From the NCBI GenBank assembly GCA_964520905.1, contig CAZFQL010000031.1, positions 1 through 14,088 on the forward strand: 14,088 nucleotides of DNA, written 5' to 3'. Shown here one piece after another: positions 1-6,617 of the stretch. Positions within the stretch are counted from its first letter, which is position 1, and each line of letters begins with the position of its first letter. This DNA is from JAGVIE01 sp964520905. Its GTDB lineage: Bacteria > Bacteroidota > Ignavibacteria > UBA10030 > SZUA-254. The notes below the pieces were generated by a model. The model was given only the letters and a program-made list of their open reading frames with translations. It made no database searches and was not told the origin of the DNA. The translations under genes and the position numbers were made by a program.

Positions 1-206
1 AAACATACTACAACCCCCGTGCCGGAGTTTTTACACAGTCTCGATGCCTTCGGCAAAAAAATAAAAATAATCGAATGGACATTTGATAATCACCTGCGAT
101 GTTAGCATGAAACGCTTTGTAAGGTTCGGTCTACCTGAGAAACAACATCTTCTTCATCTCTACATACCTGTTTAGGGGATTGTTCGCCTTCACATTATCT
201 ATGCAG
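1..206. other. Left edge, no confident gene
   Basis: Frame 1 of the + strand is open from base 1 to a TAG at 103-105 (34 codons). It could be the C-terminal tail of a gene entering from the left, but I recognise no family in it. An ATG at 108 opens only 23 codons and does not resemble HicA, the toxin expected next to the HicB-like gene downstream. A reverse-strand open frame across 131-349 overlaps the hicB-like gene and has no family features, so I treat it as a shadow. Nothing else is supported here. Confidence 0.3.
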
Positions 207-235
207 TTGCCTTTTATTATTATTGGCTTTATATT
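207..235 (+). promoter_or_regulatory. Putative sigma70-type promoter for the hicB-like gene
   Basis: TTGCCT at 207-212 and TATATT at 230-235 are separated by exactly 17 bases, which fits a vegetative -35/-10 pair. A second TATAAT overlaps at 236-241 but has no -35 at good spacing. Transcription would start near 242, about 27 bases ahead of the ATG at 269. This is read from consensus match only, in AT-rich DNA where chance matches are common. Confidence 0.4.
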
Positions 236-268
236 TATAATGTAACTAAATAGATAAGAAGGAGAAAA

Positions 269-436
269 ATGAAATATCCAGTTGTTGTTCATAAAAGTGA
301 ATATGGTTTTGATGTCCATTGCCCATTGCTGCAGGGATGTCATAGCCAAGGGGATACGATGGAAGAAGCGTTAGAAAATATAAAAGACGCAATTAAAACT
401 TATCTAGAAATCCTTTTAGAGGAAAAGAAGGGATAA
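269..436 (+). CDS. HicB-family antitoxin-like protein, solo
   Basis: This 55-residue protein has the short HicB/UPF0150 fold signature: an N-terminal beta-strand region (KYPVVVHKSEYGFDVHCP), the conserved turn LLQGCHSQGDT at about residues 20-30, and the helix EEALENIKDAIKTYLE at 32-47. HicB proteins neutralise the HicA mRNA interferase, and many also bind DNA through a C-terminal domain. This one ends straight after the helix, so it lacks a separate DNA-binding domain. A strong Shine-Dalgarno, AAGGAG at 259-264, fixes the ATG start. No HicA is visible upstream, and the gene 4 bases downstream is not HicA. It may be a stand-alone HicB-like protein or the survivor of a decayed pair. The family call is fairly secure; the function is inferred. 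Confidence 0.72.
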   Translation: MKYPVVVHKSEYGFDVHCPLLQGCHSQGDTMEEALENIKDAIKTYLEILLEEKKG

Positions 437-440
437 TTAA

Positions 441-683
441 ATGAGTCAGAAAACCAACCTAAATATCAAAGTTAGCGAGTTGACTACTGGAGAATTAAAG
501 CTACTTATTTCAGAAACTATGAAAGAAACTCTAGAAGAAATGCTTGAGAATGTTCAAGCGATTTCGAGCAAATCTTACGTCGACTCGATAAAGGAAGCAA
601 GAACTGATTATAAAGGTGGGAAAGTTAAAAAGCAGAGGGACTTAGTGCCAGAGACAGATGCACCAACGGTGTGGAGACGGTAG
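441..683 (+). CDS. Small RelB-like antitoxin candidate, no partner seen
   Basis: The product has 80 residues and begins 4 bases after the hicB-like stop, with AGAAGGGA at 428-433 as a Shine-Dalgarno, so the two are probably cotranscribed. It has a short N-terminal strand (NLNIKVSELTTGELKLLI, about residues 6-23), an acidic helix (ETMKETLEEMLENVQ, about 25-39), and a basic C-terminal half with SIKEARTDYKGGKVKKQ at about 49-65. A leading helix followed by a DYKxGKV-like stretch is common in antitoxins of RelE/ParE systems, where the tail wraps the toxin. No RelE-like reading frame follows before the next gene, only 81 bases of short AT-rich sequence. I do not assign a named family; the antitoxin role is inferred from composition and neighbours. 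Confidence 0.55.
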   Translation: MSQKTNLNIKVSELTTGELKLLISETMKETLEEMLENVQAISSKSYVDSIKEARTDYKGGKVKKQRDLVPETDAPTVWRR

Positions 684-764
684 ATGATAAACTTAAGGTG
701 TTTGTTTTTATCTTTATGATTTTATAAATTAAACAGTCACACATGTTAAATGTTTATATGTACT

Positions 765-974
765 ATGACAAAGTTACTTGAAAAAGCTTTCAATGCCATA
801 TCTCAACTTTCTGAACCCGATCAAGATTCCGTCGCTTCGTTTATTTTGGAAGAGTTGGCTTCTGAAGAACGATGGACAAATGCATTTTCAGCGTCAGGAG
901 ATAAACTTACCCAACTTGCAAAGGAAGCAATTGCGGAATATAAAAGTGGCAAAAGCCGTCCACTAAATCTATAA
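765..974 (+). CDS. Antitoxin of a RelE/ParE-type TA pair
   Basis: This 69-residue protein follows the pattern of a widespread small antitoxin family: an opening MTKLLEKAFNAISQL, then EPDQDSVASFILEELASEERW (about residues 17-37), and a tail with KLTQLAKEAIAEYKSGKSRPL at about 47-67. Family members usually start with a methionine right before the TxLLEKAF motif, so I choose ATG 765 over the in-frame ATG 750. Neither has an obvious Shine-Dalgarno. The protein should bind and neutralise the toxin encoded 6 bases downstream and may repress its own promoter. That toxin gene is disrupted, so the antitoxin has no intact local partner. A loose TATAAA at 723-728 could be its -10 box, without a convincing -35. 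Confidence 0.75.
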   Translation: MTKLLEKAFNAISQLSEPDQDSVASFILEELASEERWTNAFSASGDKLTQLAKEAIAEYKSGKSRPLNL

Positions 975-980
975 TCATTC

Positions 981-1253
981 GTGATATCGCATACTACCGA
1001 CCGATTTTGGAAAGCATTTCAGAGGCTTCCCCAAGATGTTCAGGAAAAAGCCAGGAAAATATATTAAACTTGGAATGAGGATCCTTTCCATCCCAGTCTG
1101 AAATTCAAAAGGATTCATCCAGTTGAACCTATTTATTCAGTTCGAATTGGTTTGGGCTGGCGAGCAGTAGGTACTAAACATGAGGATGTAATGATTTGGT
1201 TTTGGATTGGTTCACACGAAGATTATAGCAAGCTTGTTTCCGAGATTAAATAA
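981..1253 (+). pseudogene. RelE/ParE-fold toxin, broken by an in-frame stop
   Basis: Read in one frame from GTG 981 to TAA 1251-1253, this gives a toxin of about 90 residues of the family that partners the preceding antitoxin. It has a TTDRFWKAFQRLPQDVQEKARK helix region, a NEDPFHPSLKFKRIH stretch, YSVRIGLGWRAVG, and the C-terminal VMIWFWIGSHEDYSKLV. Frame and spacing to the antitoxin (6 bases) are as expected for an intact pair. A TAA codon at 1065-1067 interrupts it after 28 codons, at a site where relatives have a sense codon between tyrosine and a hydrophobic-Trp pair. No frameshift is needed, so this looks like a single nonsense substitution. Downstream residues are well conserved, which suggests recent inactivation or a base-calling error. 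An intact protein would be a ribosome-dependent nuclease or related toxin; that activity is family knowledge only. Confidence 0.8.
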
Positions 1254-1290
1254 AAGCCCCGCACGATTTATCGGGCAGGGCTTGATCTTT
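1254..1290 (+). terminator. Hairpin terminator after the broken TA pair
   Basis: AAGCCC at 1254-1259 pairs with GGGCTT at 1278-1283. Inside, GC (1261-1262) pairs with GC (1275-1276) and CGA (1264-1266) with TCG (1271-1273) around a TTTA loop, giving an 11-bp stem with two mismatches. It begins right after the pseudogene stop. The following GATCTTTCT is only moderately T-rich, so efficiency is uncertain. It separates the TA remnants from the lpdA promoter. Confidence 0.6.
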
Positions 1291-1322
1291 CTACTACGAC
1301 ATCAATCCTTATTCATCCTTCT

Positions 1323-1351
1323 TTGACTTTACCCCTCCCTTTTCCTATATT
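1323..1351 (+). promoter_or_regulatory. Sigma70-type promoter of the lpdA gene series
   Basis: TTGACT at 1323-1328 and TATATT at 1346-1351 are 17 bases apart, each one mismatch from the vegetative consensus. It lies between a terminator-like hairpin and lpdA. Transcription would start near 1358 and leave a leader of about 28 bases before ATG 1386. This is the strongest promoter-like element in the window and probably drives lpdA and at least part of the downstream series. Confidence 0.6.
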
Positions 1352-1385
1352 TTTTCATCAACATTAACAATTATTGAAGAAAACA

Positions 1386-2780
1386 ATGCAAGAACGACAA
1401 TTTGACGTAGTTATTATTGGAAGCGGACCAGGTGGTTACGTGGCTGCGATTCGAGCCGCACAATTGGGTTTAAAAACTGCGGTCGTTGAACGCGACAAAA
1501 TCGGCGGTGTTTGTCTTAACTGGGGATGTATTCCTACAAAAGCTTTGCTGAAAAGTGCTGAAGTGTATCAACATATTCACCGAGCGGAAGAGTTTGGAAT
1601 ATCGGCAAAAAATATTTCGTTCGATTTTCCGAAAATTATTAAACGAAGTCGGGATGTTGCCCTTAGAAACTCAAAAGGTGTTGAATATATTTTCAAGAAG
1701 AATAAAGTTGAATTGATTTTTGGTTTTGGAAAGATTGTTGGAAAAGGAAAGATTGAAGTCAGCAAAGACGGTAATCCCGTTGAAACAGTTTCGGCAAATA
1801 ATATAATCATTGCAACTGGCGCGCGAACGCGGACATTTCCGAACGTAAAGATAGATGGTAAACAGGTGATCTCAAGTACTGAAGCAATGCTATTACAGCA
1901 GCCGCCGAAGTCAATGATCATCATTGGTGCCGGTGCGATTGGTGTGGAGTTTGGATATTTCTATAATGCCTTCGGTACTAAAGTAACAATTGTCGAGATG
2001 ATGTCGAACATTCTGCCGGTTGAAGATAAAGAAATCTCAAAACTTCTCGAAAGTAATTTAAAGAAATCGGGAATAGAAATTTTGACTGAAAGCAAAGTGG
2101 AAAGTGTAACAACCGGCAAAGAAGCGAAAGTAGTTTTAACCGCAAAGGGCGCAAAGAAAGAATTGAGTGCGGATATTGTGCTTGTTGCTATCGGCGTGCA
2201 AGGCAACATAGAAAACATCGGACTCGAAAGTGTTGGAGTGAAGGTTGAAAAGGGGTGGATACAGGTTGATGATTTCGGTAAGACAAATGTTGACGGCATC
2301 TACGCAATAGGTGATGTAGCAGGTCCACCGTGGCTTGCTCATGTTGCATCGAAAGAAGGAATTATATGTATTGAAAAAATTGCGGGGAAGAATCCGCAGC
2401 CAATTGATTGGGATAATATTCCCGGTTGCACTTATTGTCAGCCGCAGGTAGCCAGCATTGGATTGACAGAAGAAAAAGCAATCGAGTTAGGATACAAATT
2501 AAAGATCGGACGTTTCCCATTTACAGCAAGCGGAAAAGCCCGCGCAATCGGCGAGACAGACGGCTTGGTAAAATTGATCTTCGATGAGAAGTATGGTGAG
2601 TTGCTCGGTGCGCACATTCTGGGTTCAGATGCTACCGAGATGATTGCAGAACTTGGACTTGCAAAAACACTGGAAACAACTCCCGAAGGAATAATTAACA
2701 CAATCCATGCGCATCCAACACTCTCGGAAGCAATTATGGAAGCGGCAGAAAATGCAGAAGGTCATGCGATTCATATTTAA
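1386..2780 (+). CDS. lpdA: Dihydrolipoyl dehydrogenase (E3)
   Basis: E3 reoxidises the dihydrolipoyl groups of 2-oxoacid dehydrogenase E2 and passes electrons through FAD to NAD+. From ATG 1386 the protein is 464 residues, typical for the family. The N-terminal FAD-binding site is IIGSGPGGYVAAIRAAQLG at about 10-28. The redox disulfide is GGVCLNWGCIPTKALL with C43 and C48. The NAD-binding motif IIGAGAIGVEFG lies in the middle, and AIGDVAGPPWLAHVASKEG marks the second FAD contact. The dimer-interface catalytic pair is H443 and E448 in HAHPTLSE. An in-frame TTG at 1374 would add four residues, but only ATG 1386 has an upstream purine stretch (GAAGAAAA). It is the first gene behind the 1323 promoter and belongs functionally with the E1 and E2 genes downstream. 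Confidence 0.96.
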   Translation: MQERQFDVVIIGSGPGGYVAAIRAAQLGLKTAVVERDKIGGVCLNWGCIPTKALLKSAEVYQHIHRAEEFGISAKNISFDFPKIIKRSRDVALRNSKGVEYIFKKNKVELIFGFGKIVGKGKIEVSKDGNPVETVSANNIIIATGARTRTFPNVKIDGKQVISSTEAMLLQQPPKSMIIIGAGAIGVEFGYFYNAFGTKVTIVEMMSNILPVEDKEISKLLESNLKKSGIEILTESKVESVTTGKEAKVVLTAKGAKKELSADIVLVAIGVQGNIENIGLESVGVKVEKGWIQVDDFGKTNVDGIYAIGDVAGPPWLAHVASKEGIICIEKIAGKNPQPIDWDNIPGCTYCQPQVASIGLTEEKAIELGYKLKIGRFPFTASGKARAIGETDGLVKLIFDEKYGELLGAHILGSDATEMIAELGLAKTLETTPEGIINTIHAHPTLSEAIMEAAENAEGHAIHI

Positions 2781-2785
2781 ATTGG

Positions 2786-2868
2786 TGAGTATATGAGTAT
2801 TTGAGTAGATAAGTACCAAGAACAAGTAACGAAGAACCAATGACAAATGACGATTGACAAATGACAAA
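2786..2868 (+). repeat. Two runs of short degenerate tandem repeats
   Basis: After lpdA, octamers TGAGTATA, TGAGTATT, TGAGTAGA and TAAGTACC follow directly at 2786-2817. Then heptamers TGACAAA, TGACGAT, TGACAAA and TGACAAA run at 2841-2868. Four head-to-tail copies of each, with small changes, recall the heptameric STRR-type repeats described in cyanobacterial spacers. The role is unknown; the array lies in the 113-base lpdA spacer and does not include the Shine-Dalgarno of the next gene. Confidence 0.7.
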
Positions 2869-2893
2869 TTATTTATAATGGAAGGAAGTCAAG

Positions 2894-3118
2894 ATGAAAG
2901 ATGAAAGTAGTAACGTATCAAACGAAACTCTTGCTATAGAAGAGTTGTACATTCAGTTTCGCGCGATGATGAAAGTGTTGGAAGAAAAAGGTTTAATGAG
3001 TGATGATGATTTCAGAGTGGCGTACGCACGCGAGATAGTTGTAAGTCCGGGTGCTGCGGCGGGAACAAAAATCACCGATTATTTATCCGATCATCGGAAG
3101 AAGTTCTTGCGCTCATAA
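2894..3118 (+). CDS. Hypothetical 74-residue protein
   Basis: I do not recognise this protein. It is acidic at the N-terminus and has one likely long helix (ETLAIEELYIQFRAMMKVLE, about residues 11-30), then EEKGLMSDDDFRVAYAREIV and a short basic tail ending in DHRKKFLRS. A purine-rich GGAAGGAAG upstream (about 2880-2888) is a good Shine-Dalgarno for ATG 2894, which supports real translation. It ends 22 bases before the DUF4258 gene and may be transcribed with it. The small size and position beside a TA-like pair make an accessory role possible, but nothing in the sequence shows function. There is no signal peptide or membrane segment. Confidence 0.6.
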   Translation: MKDESSNVSNETLAIEELYIQFRAMMKVLEEKGLMSDDDFRVAYAREIVVSPGAAAGTKITDYLSDHRKKFLRS

Positions 3119-3140
3119 GTATAGTATTCGATTGTCACGT

Positions 3141-3443
3141 ATGGATATCGATAAAATTAAAAAAGGGATAAAGAGTAAGCATTACTTTACCCATCATGCA
3201 ATCGAAAAGATGGCGGAGCGAATGATATCGGAAATCGAAATTGCCGAGTCCGTGAGAGATGGTGAGATTATCGAAGAGTATCCGGAAGATAAATATGGTC
3301 CCACATGTTTAATCTATGGTGAGACGAAAAAGAACAGGGCACTGCATGTTTTGGTATCATACAGTATCCCATTGTGGATTATCACAGCATATGATCCCAA
3401 AGATACAGAATGGATTAATTATAAAATCAGGAGAAGAAAATGA
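3141..3443 (+). CDS. DUF4258 protein, probable toxin of a DUF4258/YgiT-type pair
   Basis: The 100-residue product matches the DUF4258 pattern: a helix with HYFTHHAIEKMAERMISEIE (about 13-32), the motif GEIIEEYPEDKYGPTCLIYG (about 41-60), and the strand pair RALHVLVSYSIPLWIITAYDP. DUF4258 proteins are predicted to share the RelE/BrnT-like fold and are usually next to short zinc-finger proteins as putative type II toxins; this is family-level knowledge, not visible activity. The frame stays open back to 3051, overlapping the previous gene. ATG 3141 is preferred because family members start just before this first helix. Its TGA overlaps the next ATG by 4 bases (ATGA at 3440-3443), so translation is likely coupled. 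It sits between lpdA and lipB. Confidence 0.85.
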   Translation: MDIDKIKKGIKSKHYFTHHAIEKMAERMISEIEIAESVRDGEIIEEYPEDKYGPTCLIYGETKKNRALHVLVSYSIPLWIITAYDPKDTEWINYKIRRRK

Positions 3444-3655
3444 ATTGTAATGTCTGTAAACATACGATGTTGAAAAAACGAGGTGATGTCGAATTTTGGC
3501 ATGATGGAAAACTTTGTCTCCTTAAAAATATTGAGCATTATTATTGCGAAAACTGCGGTGAAAGAATTTATTCACAGGAATCTACATCAAAGATTTTAAG
3601 AAAGTTTAAAAAGAATTCCGTTACGAAATATAAACGAATTCCTGTGTACGCTTAG
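3440..3655 (+). CDS. YgiT-type zinc-finger protein (MqsA-like antitoxin)
   Basis: This 71-residue protein has two CxxC pairs, C3/C6 in MNCNVC and C36/C39 in YYCENCGERIYS. Together they form the four-cysteine zinc site of the YgiT/MqsA N-terminal domain. Between them, GDVEFWHDGKLCLLKNIEHY matches the family layout. The C-terminal helix-turn-helix of full MqsA is absent, as in many short members that accompany DUF4258 proteins, so transcriptional repression is less certain than toxin binding. It overlaps DUF4258 by 4 bases. Its TAG stop also touches the lipB start region: TAGTGATG at 3653-3660 contains the stop, a GTG and the lipB ATG. Antitoxin function is inferred from family and pairing. Confidence 0.85.
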   Translation: MNCNVCKHTMLKKRGDVEFWHDGKLCLLKNIEHYYCENCGERIYSQESTSKILRKFKKNSVTKYKRIPVYA

Positions 3656-3657
3656 TG

Positions 3658-4368
3658 ATGAATATCCAAATTGTTGATCTTGACCTCACAGATTATAAGT
3701 ATTGTTGGGAATTGCAGCAAAAGATTTTCGATCTTCGCGTCGATCATAAAATATCCGATGTTCTCTTACTTACGCAACATCACCACGTTTACACTTTCGG
3801 CAAAAGCACCGATGAAGCGCATTTGCTCGCTGGAGAAACAGAATTAAAATCGACAGGTGCGGATGTATTTCATATTGATCGTGGGGGTGACATTACGTAT
3901 CATGGTCCGGGCCAGCTTGTCGGATATCCGATTATCGATCTGAATAATTATTATCTCGACATGCACCGTTATCTTCGCGATCTTGAGGAAGTTATGATCA
4001 AAACATTAAAAGATTTCGGTATCAACGGACATCGTGAAGAAAATTACACAGGTGTTTGGGTCGGCAGTGAAAAAATAGCCGCCATCGGTGTGAAAGTAAG
4101 TCGCTGGGTAACAATGCACGGCTTCGCGCTCAATGTTAATACGAATCTTTCGTATTTTGACCGCATCATACCTTGTGGAATTTTCCATAAAGGTGTTACT
4201 TCGATGGAACGAATTCTCGGGAACAAGCTCCTCATACAAGATGTTATAGATTCGGTATCATCGCGATTCGGTGAAGTTTTTGGAATTCATACCGTTAAGG
4301 TGGATAAAGTTGAATTCCTTTCAGCAATCAATAATTTATCTAATGAAAAAATAGAATGTCTTCAATGA
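3658..4368 (+). CDS. lipB: Lipoyl(octanoyl) transferase
   Basis: LipB moves the octanoyl group from acyl carrier protein to the lysine of lipoyl domains, the first step in making protein-bound lipoate. The 236-residue sequence has the family hallmarks: the loop RGGDITYHGPGQLVGYPIID (about 75-94), the catalytic lysine K146 in AAIGVKVSRW, MHGFALNVNTNLSYF, and the catalytic cysteine C173 in IIPCGI. ATG 3658 is chosen; a GTG at 3655 would add only one residue. There is no clear Shine-Dalgarno, and the start lies 2 bases after the YgiT-type stop, so it probably depends on translational coupling to the TA-like pair. Its 3' end overlaps the E1 gene. Its natural substrate here is the E2 lipoyl domain encoded downstream. 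Confidence 0.95.
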   Translation: MNIQIVDLDLTDYKYCWELQQKIFDLRVDHKISDVLLLTQHHHVYTFGKSTDEAHLLAGETELKSTGADVFHIDRGGDITYHGPGQLVGYPIIDLNNYYLDMHRYLRDLEEVMIKTLKDFGINGHREENYTGVWVGSEKIAAIGVKVSRWVTMHGFALNVNTNLSYFDRIIPCGIFHKGVTSMERILGNKLLIQDVIDSVSSRFGEVFGIHTVKVDKVEFLSAINNLSNEKIECLQ

Positions 4369-6410
4369 AGAAATCAAACGATTTAAAAGAGAAGAATACC
4401 AATTCAGTCGTTCTTTCAAAAGAACGTATGCTGGAAGCATACCGGTTGATGTACACCGCGCGGAAAACGGATGACAAAATATTACTCCTTTTAAAGCAAG
4501 GGAAATTATTTTTTCATATCGGCGGATCGGGGCACGAAGCGATACAAGTTGCGACTGCCTTCGCGATGAATGAAGGAGAAGATTGGTCGTATCCATATTA
4601 CCGCGATCTTGCATACGTTCTCTCCATGGGTTATAGTGTAAAAGAAATACTTGCAGAGGCAATGCACCGGGCAAGCGGACCGAGCAGCGGCGGCTTTGTA
4701 ATGCCTTTCAATTACGGACACAAGAAATTGAGAATTCCTTCTCAATCAAGTCCAACAGGGACACAATTTCTTCAGGCAGTCGGTACAGCTTTAGCGCAGG
4801 TCAAAGATGGCACGAAAGATATAGTTTATGTTTCTTCAGGTGAGGGAACGACAAGTCAGGGAGAATTTCATGAAGCGATTAACTGGGCATCGCGGGAAAA
4901 ACTTCCGGTGCTCTTTGTTATTCAAGATAATAAATATGCGATCTCTGTAACGAAGAAAGAACAAACTGCAGGCGAATCAATTTACGAAGTTGTTCAAGGA
5001 TACCACGGACTGAGCCGGTATGAAGTTGATGGCTGTGATTTTATCGAATCTCACCGAATAGCTGTCGAAGCGGCTGAACGTGCGCGAAGTGGCAAAGGAC
5101 CAAGTTTGATACTTGCACACACCGTGCGGTTGCTGCCGCATTCATCTTCCGACGACCAGAGAAAATATCGGAGTGAAGAAGATTTAACAAGAGATAAGGC
5201 GCGGGATCCAATTCCGTATTTTGAGAAATATCTCCTTTCAAATAAATTCGCAACGGTTGAAGAGATTAATCAGATTCAAACCGAAGTGCAGAATCAAATC
5301 GACGAAGCTGTTGATGAAGTTGAAACGGAACCACAGCAGGATCCTGCTAATTTGATGAAGTATGTTTATTCTCCAAAGACCGTTGTACCTATTGAAGGAT
5401 TTAAGGAGCTGGGACACAAAGGTGATAAGATTGTTATGGTGGATGCAATCAATCATGCATTGTCGGAAGAGATTGAACGTAATCCTAAAATTCTGGTTTA
5501 TGGTGAAGATGTTGGCGGCGATAAAGGGGGAGTGTTCACTGCAACTAAAGGATTGACGAAGAAGTTCGGTTGGGAGCGTGTATTCAATTCTCCACTTGCG
5601 GAAGCAAGTATTATCGGCACTGCTGTTGGATTATCTGTTGCAGGTTATAAACCAGTGGTTGAGATTCAGTTCGGCGATTATATCTGGACTGCCTTTATGC
5701 AGTTGCGTGATGAAGTTGCGATGATGCGTTTCCGTTCAAACAACGAATGGACAAATCCGATGGTCGTTCGTGTTGCAGTTGGTGGCTACATTCATGGAGG
5801 TTTATATCATAGTCAATCCATCGATGGATTCTTCACGCATATTCCCGGTCTTCGGGTTGTGATTCCATCCAATGCCGCAGATGCGAAAGGTTTGTTAAAG
5901 ACTGCATGCCGATCAGAAGATCCGGTAATGTTTCTTGAACATAAGGGATTGTATCGAGCAAGTTTCGCCGCATCACTCGAACCGGATGAAAATTATCTCG
6001 TTCCGTTTGGCTTGGCAAAAACTGTCCGCTCTGGTGATGATATCACAGTTATAACTTGGGGGATGATGGTTCAGCGCTCGCTTGAAGCCGCGCGGAAATT
6101 GGAAGAGAGCGGTGTAAGTGTTGAGGTTGTTGATCTTCGCACGCTTAATCCGCTCGATAAAGATGCGATACTTAATTCAGTGCGTAAGACGGGAAAAGTT
6201 TTAATCGTTCATGAAGATACATTGACTGGCGGGTTCGGCGCTGAGATCGCGGCGATAATTGCTGACGAAGTATTCACGCGACTTGATGCACCAATAAAGC
6301 GGGTTGCAGCGAAAGATTGTCATGTTCCATACGGACCGACACTTGAGAATGCTATGCTGCCGCAAACGGCTGAAATAATCGATATATTGCAAAAATTAGT
6401 AAGGTTTTAG
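4356..6410 (+). CDS. Fused E1 alpha/beta 2-oxoacid dehydrogenase
   Basis: This thiamine-diphosphate enzyme decarboxylates a 2-oxoacid (pyruvate or branched-chain; the sequence does not decide which) and hands the acyl group to E2 lipoyl. The 684 residues join both E1 subunits. Residues about 20-325 are alpha, with FHIGGSGHEAIQVA, the ThDP/metal motif SSGEGTTSQGEFHEA at 160-174 through QDNKY at 190, and the loop PHSSSDDQRKYRS at 261-273. Residues about 355-684 are beta, with VYGEDVGGDKGGVF at 381, the catalytic histidine H485 in LYHSQS, LEHKGLYR, and a C-terminal VHEDTLTGGFGAEIAA. The metal motif has GEG where GDG is usual. Fusions of this type are common in Bacteroidota relatives. The start overlaps lipB; ATG 4365 (ATGA overlap with the lipB stop) is an alternative. 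Confidence 0.93.
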   Translation: MSSMKKSNDLKEKNTNSVVLSKERMLEAYRLMYTARKTDDKILLLLKQGKLFFHIGGSGHEAIQVATAFAMNEGEDWSYPYYRDLAYVLSMGYSVKEILAEAMHRASGPSSGGFVMPFNYGHKKLRIPSQSSPTGTQFLQAVGTALAQVKDGTKDIVYVSSGEGTTSQGEFHEAINWASREKLPVLFVIQDNKYAISVTKKEQTAGESIYEVVQGYHGLSRYEVDGCDFIESHRIAVEAAERARSGKGPSLILAHTVRLLPHSSSDDQRKYRSEEDLTRDKARDPIPYFEKYLLSNKFATVEEINQIQTEVQNQIDEAVDEVETEPQQDPANLMKYVYSPKTVVPIEGFKELGHKGDKIVMVDAINHALSEEIERNPKILVYGEDVGGDKGGVFTATKGLTKKFGWERVFNSPLAEASIIGTAVGLSVAGYKPVVEIQFGDYIWTAFMQLRDEVAMMRFRSNNEWTNPMVVRVAVGGYIHGGLYHSQSIDGFFTHIPGLRVVIPSNAADAKGLLKTACRSEDPVMFLEHKGLYRASFAASLEPDENYLVPFGLAKTVRSGDDITVITWGMMVQRSLEAARKLEESGVSVEVVDLRTLNPLDKDAILNSVRKTGKVLIVHEDTLTGGFGAEIAAIIADEVFTRLDAPIKRVAAKDCHVPYGPTLENAMLPQTAEIIDILQKLVRF

Positions 6411-6416
6411 AAACCG

Positions 6417-6617
6417 ATGATAAAAAATTCACAGAAGCTGAAAAAATTAGAAGCAACTCTTCTCAGGAAATCAAAGTTCACGATCGAAGAGAAGTTGAAG
6501 TTATACGATGCTCTTTGGAGTCACGCTGTTAAGTTAAGAAAATTTTCTTCGAAGAAGAAATTAGAGGGGATCGAAAATGATATTCACATTGCCAGAGTGT
6601 TAAACAGTGTTCGCTGA
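6417..6617 (+). CDS. Small basic protein upstream of a nucleotidyltransferase
   Basis: The 66-residue product is lysine-rich and mostly helical: LKKLEATLLRKSKFTIEEKLKLYDALW (about residues 7-33), then SHAVKLRKFSSKKKLEGIEN. I do not recognise a named family. It starts 6 bases after the E1 stop and ends inside the nucleotidyltransferase gene (11-base overlap), so the two are almost certainly translated as a pair. Small genes in this position often encode the partner of MNT/AbiEii-like nucleotidyltransferases, but this protein lacks the RxxxxxH motif of HEPN toxins in any obvious form. Its role as a TA partner is therefore only inferred from context. Confidence 0.6.
   Translation: MIKNSQKLKKLEATLLRKSKFTIEEKLKLYDALWSHAVKLRKFSSKKKLEGIENDIHIARVLNSVR

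Noticed and set aside
131..349. Reverse-strand open frame of 72 codons near the left edge
   Set aside because: It overlaps the hicB-like gene antisense, is rich in Ile/Asn from AT-rich DNA, and has no family features or ribosome-binding site.
741..753. ACAT-N5-ATGT inverted repeat before the antitoxin at 765 as an operator
   Set aside because: The arms are only 4 bp in AT-rich DNA and no promoter with good spacing supports it.
1065..1067. Recoding or readthrough of the TAA in the toxin gene
   Set aside because: No stimulatory element or recoding signal is visible; a nonsense mutation or sequencing error is simpler.
1331..1339. ACCCCTCCC, also present at 8501-8509, as copies of one repeat
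   Set aside because: Only nine bases match and the first lacks any palindrome; chance in C-rich pyrimidine tracts is likely.
3051..3140. Longer N-terminus for the DUF4258 protein
   Set aside because: It would overlap the 74-aa gene and adds residues outside the family's usual start; ATG 3141 fits better.
4336..4674. Reverse-strand open frames under lipB and E1
   Set aside because: They are antisense to strongly supported enzymes and show no domain pattern.
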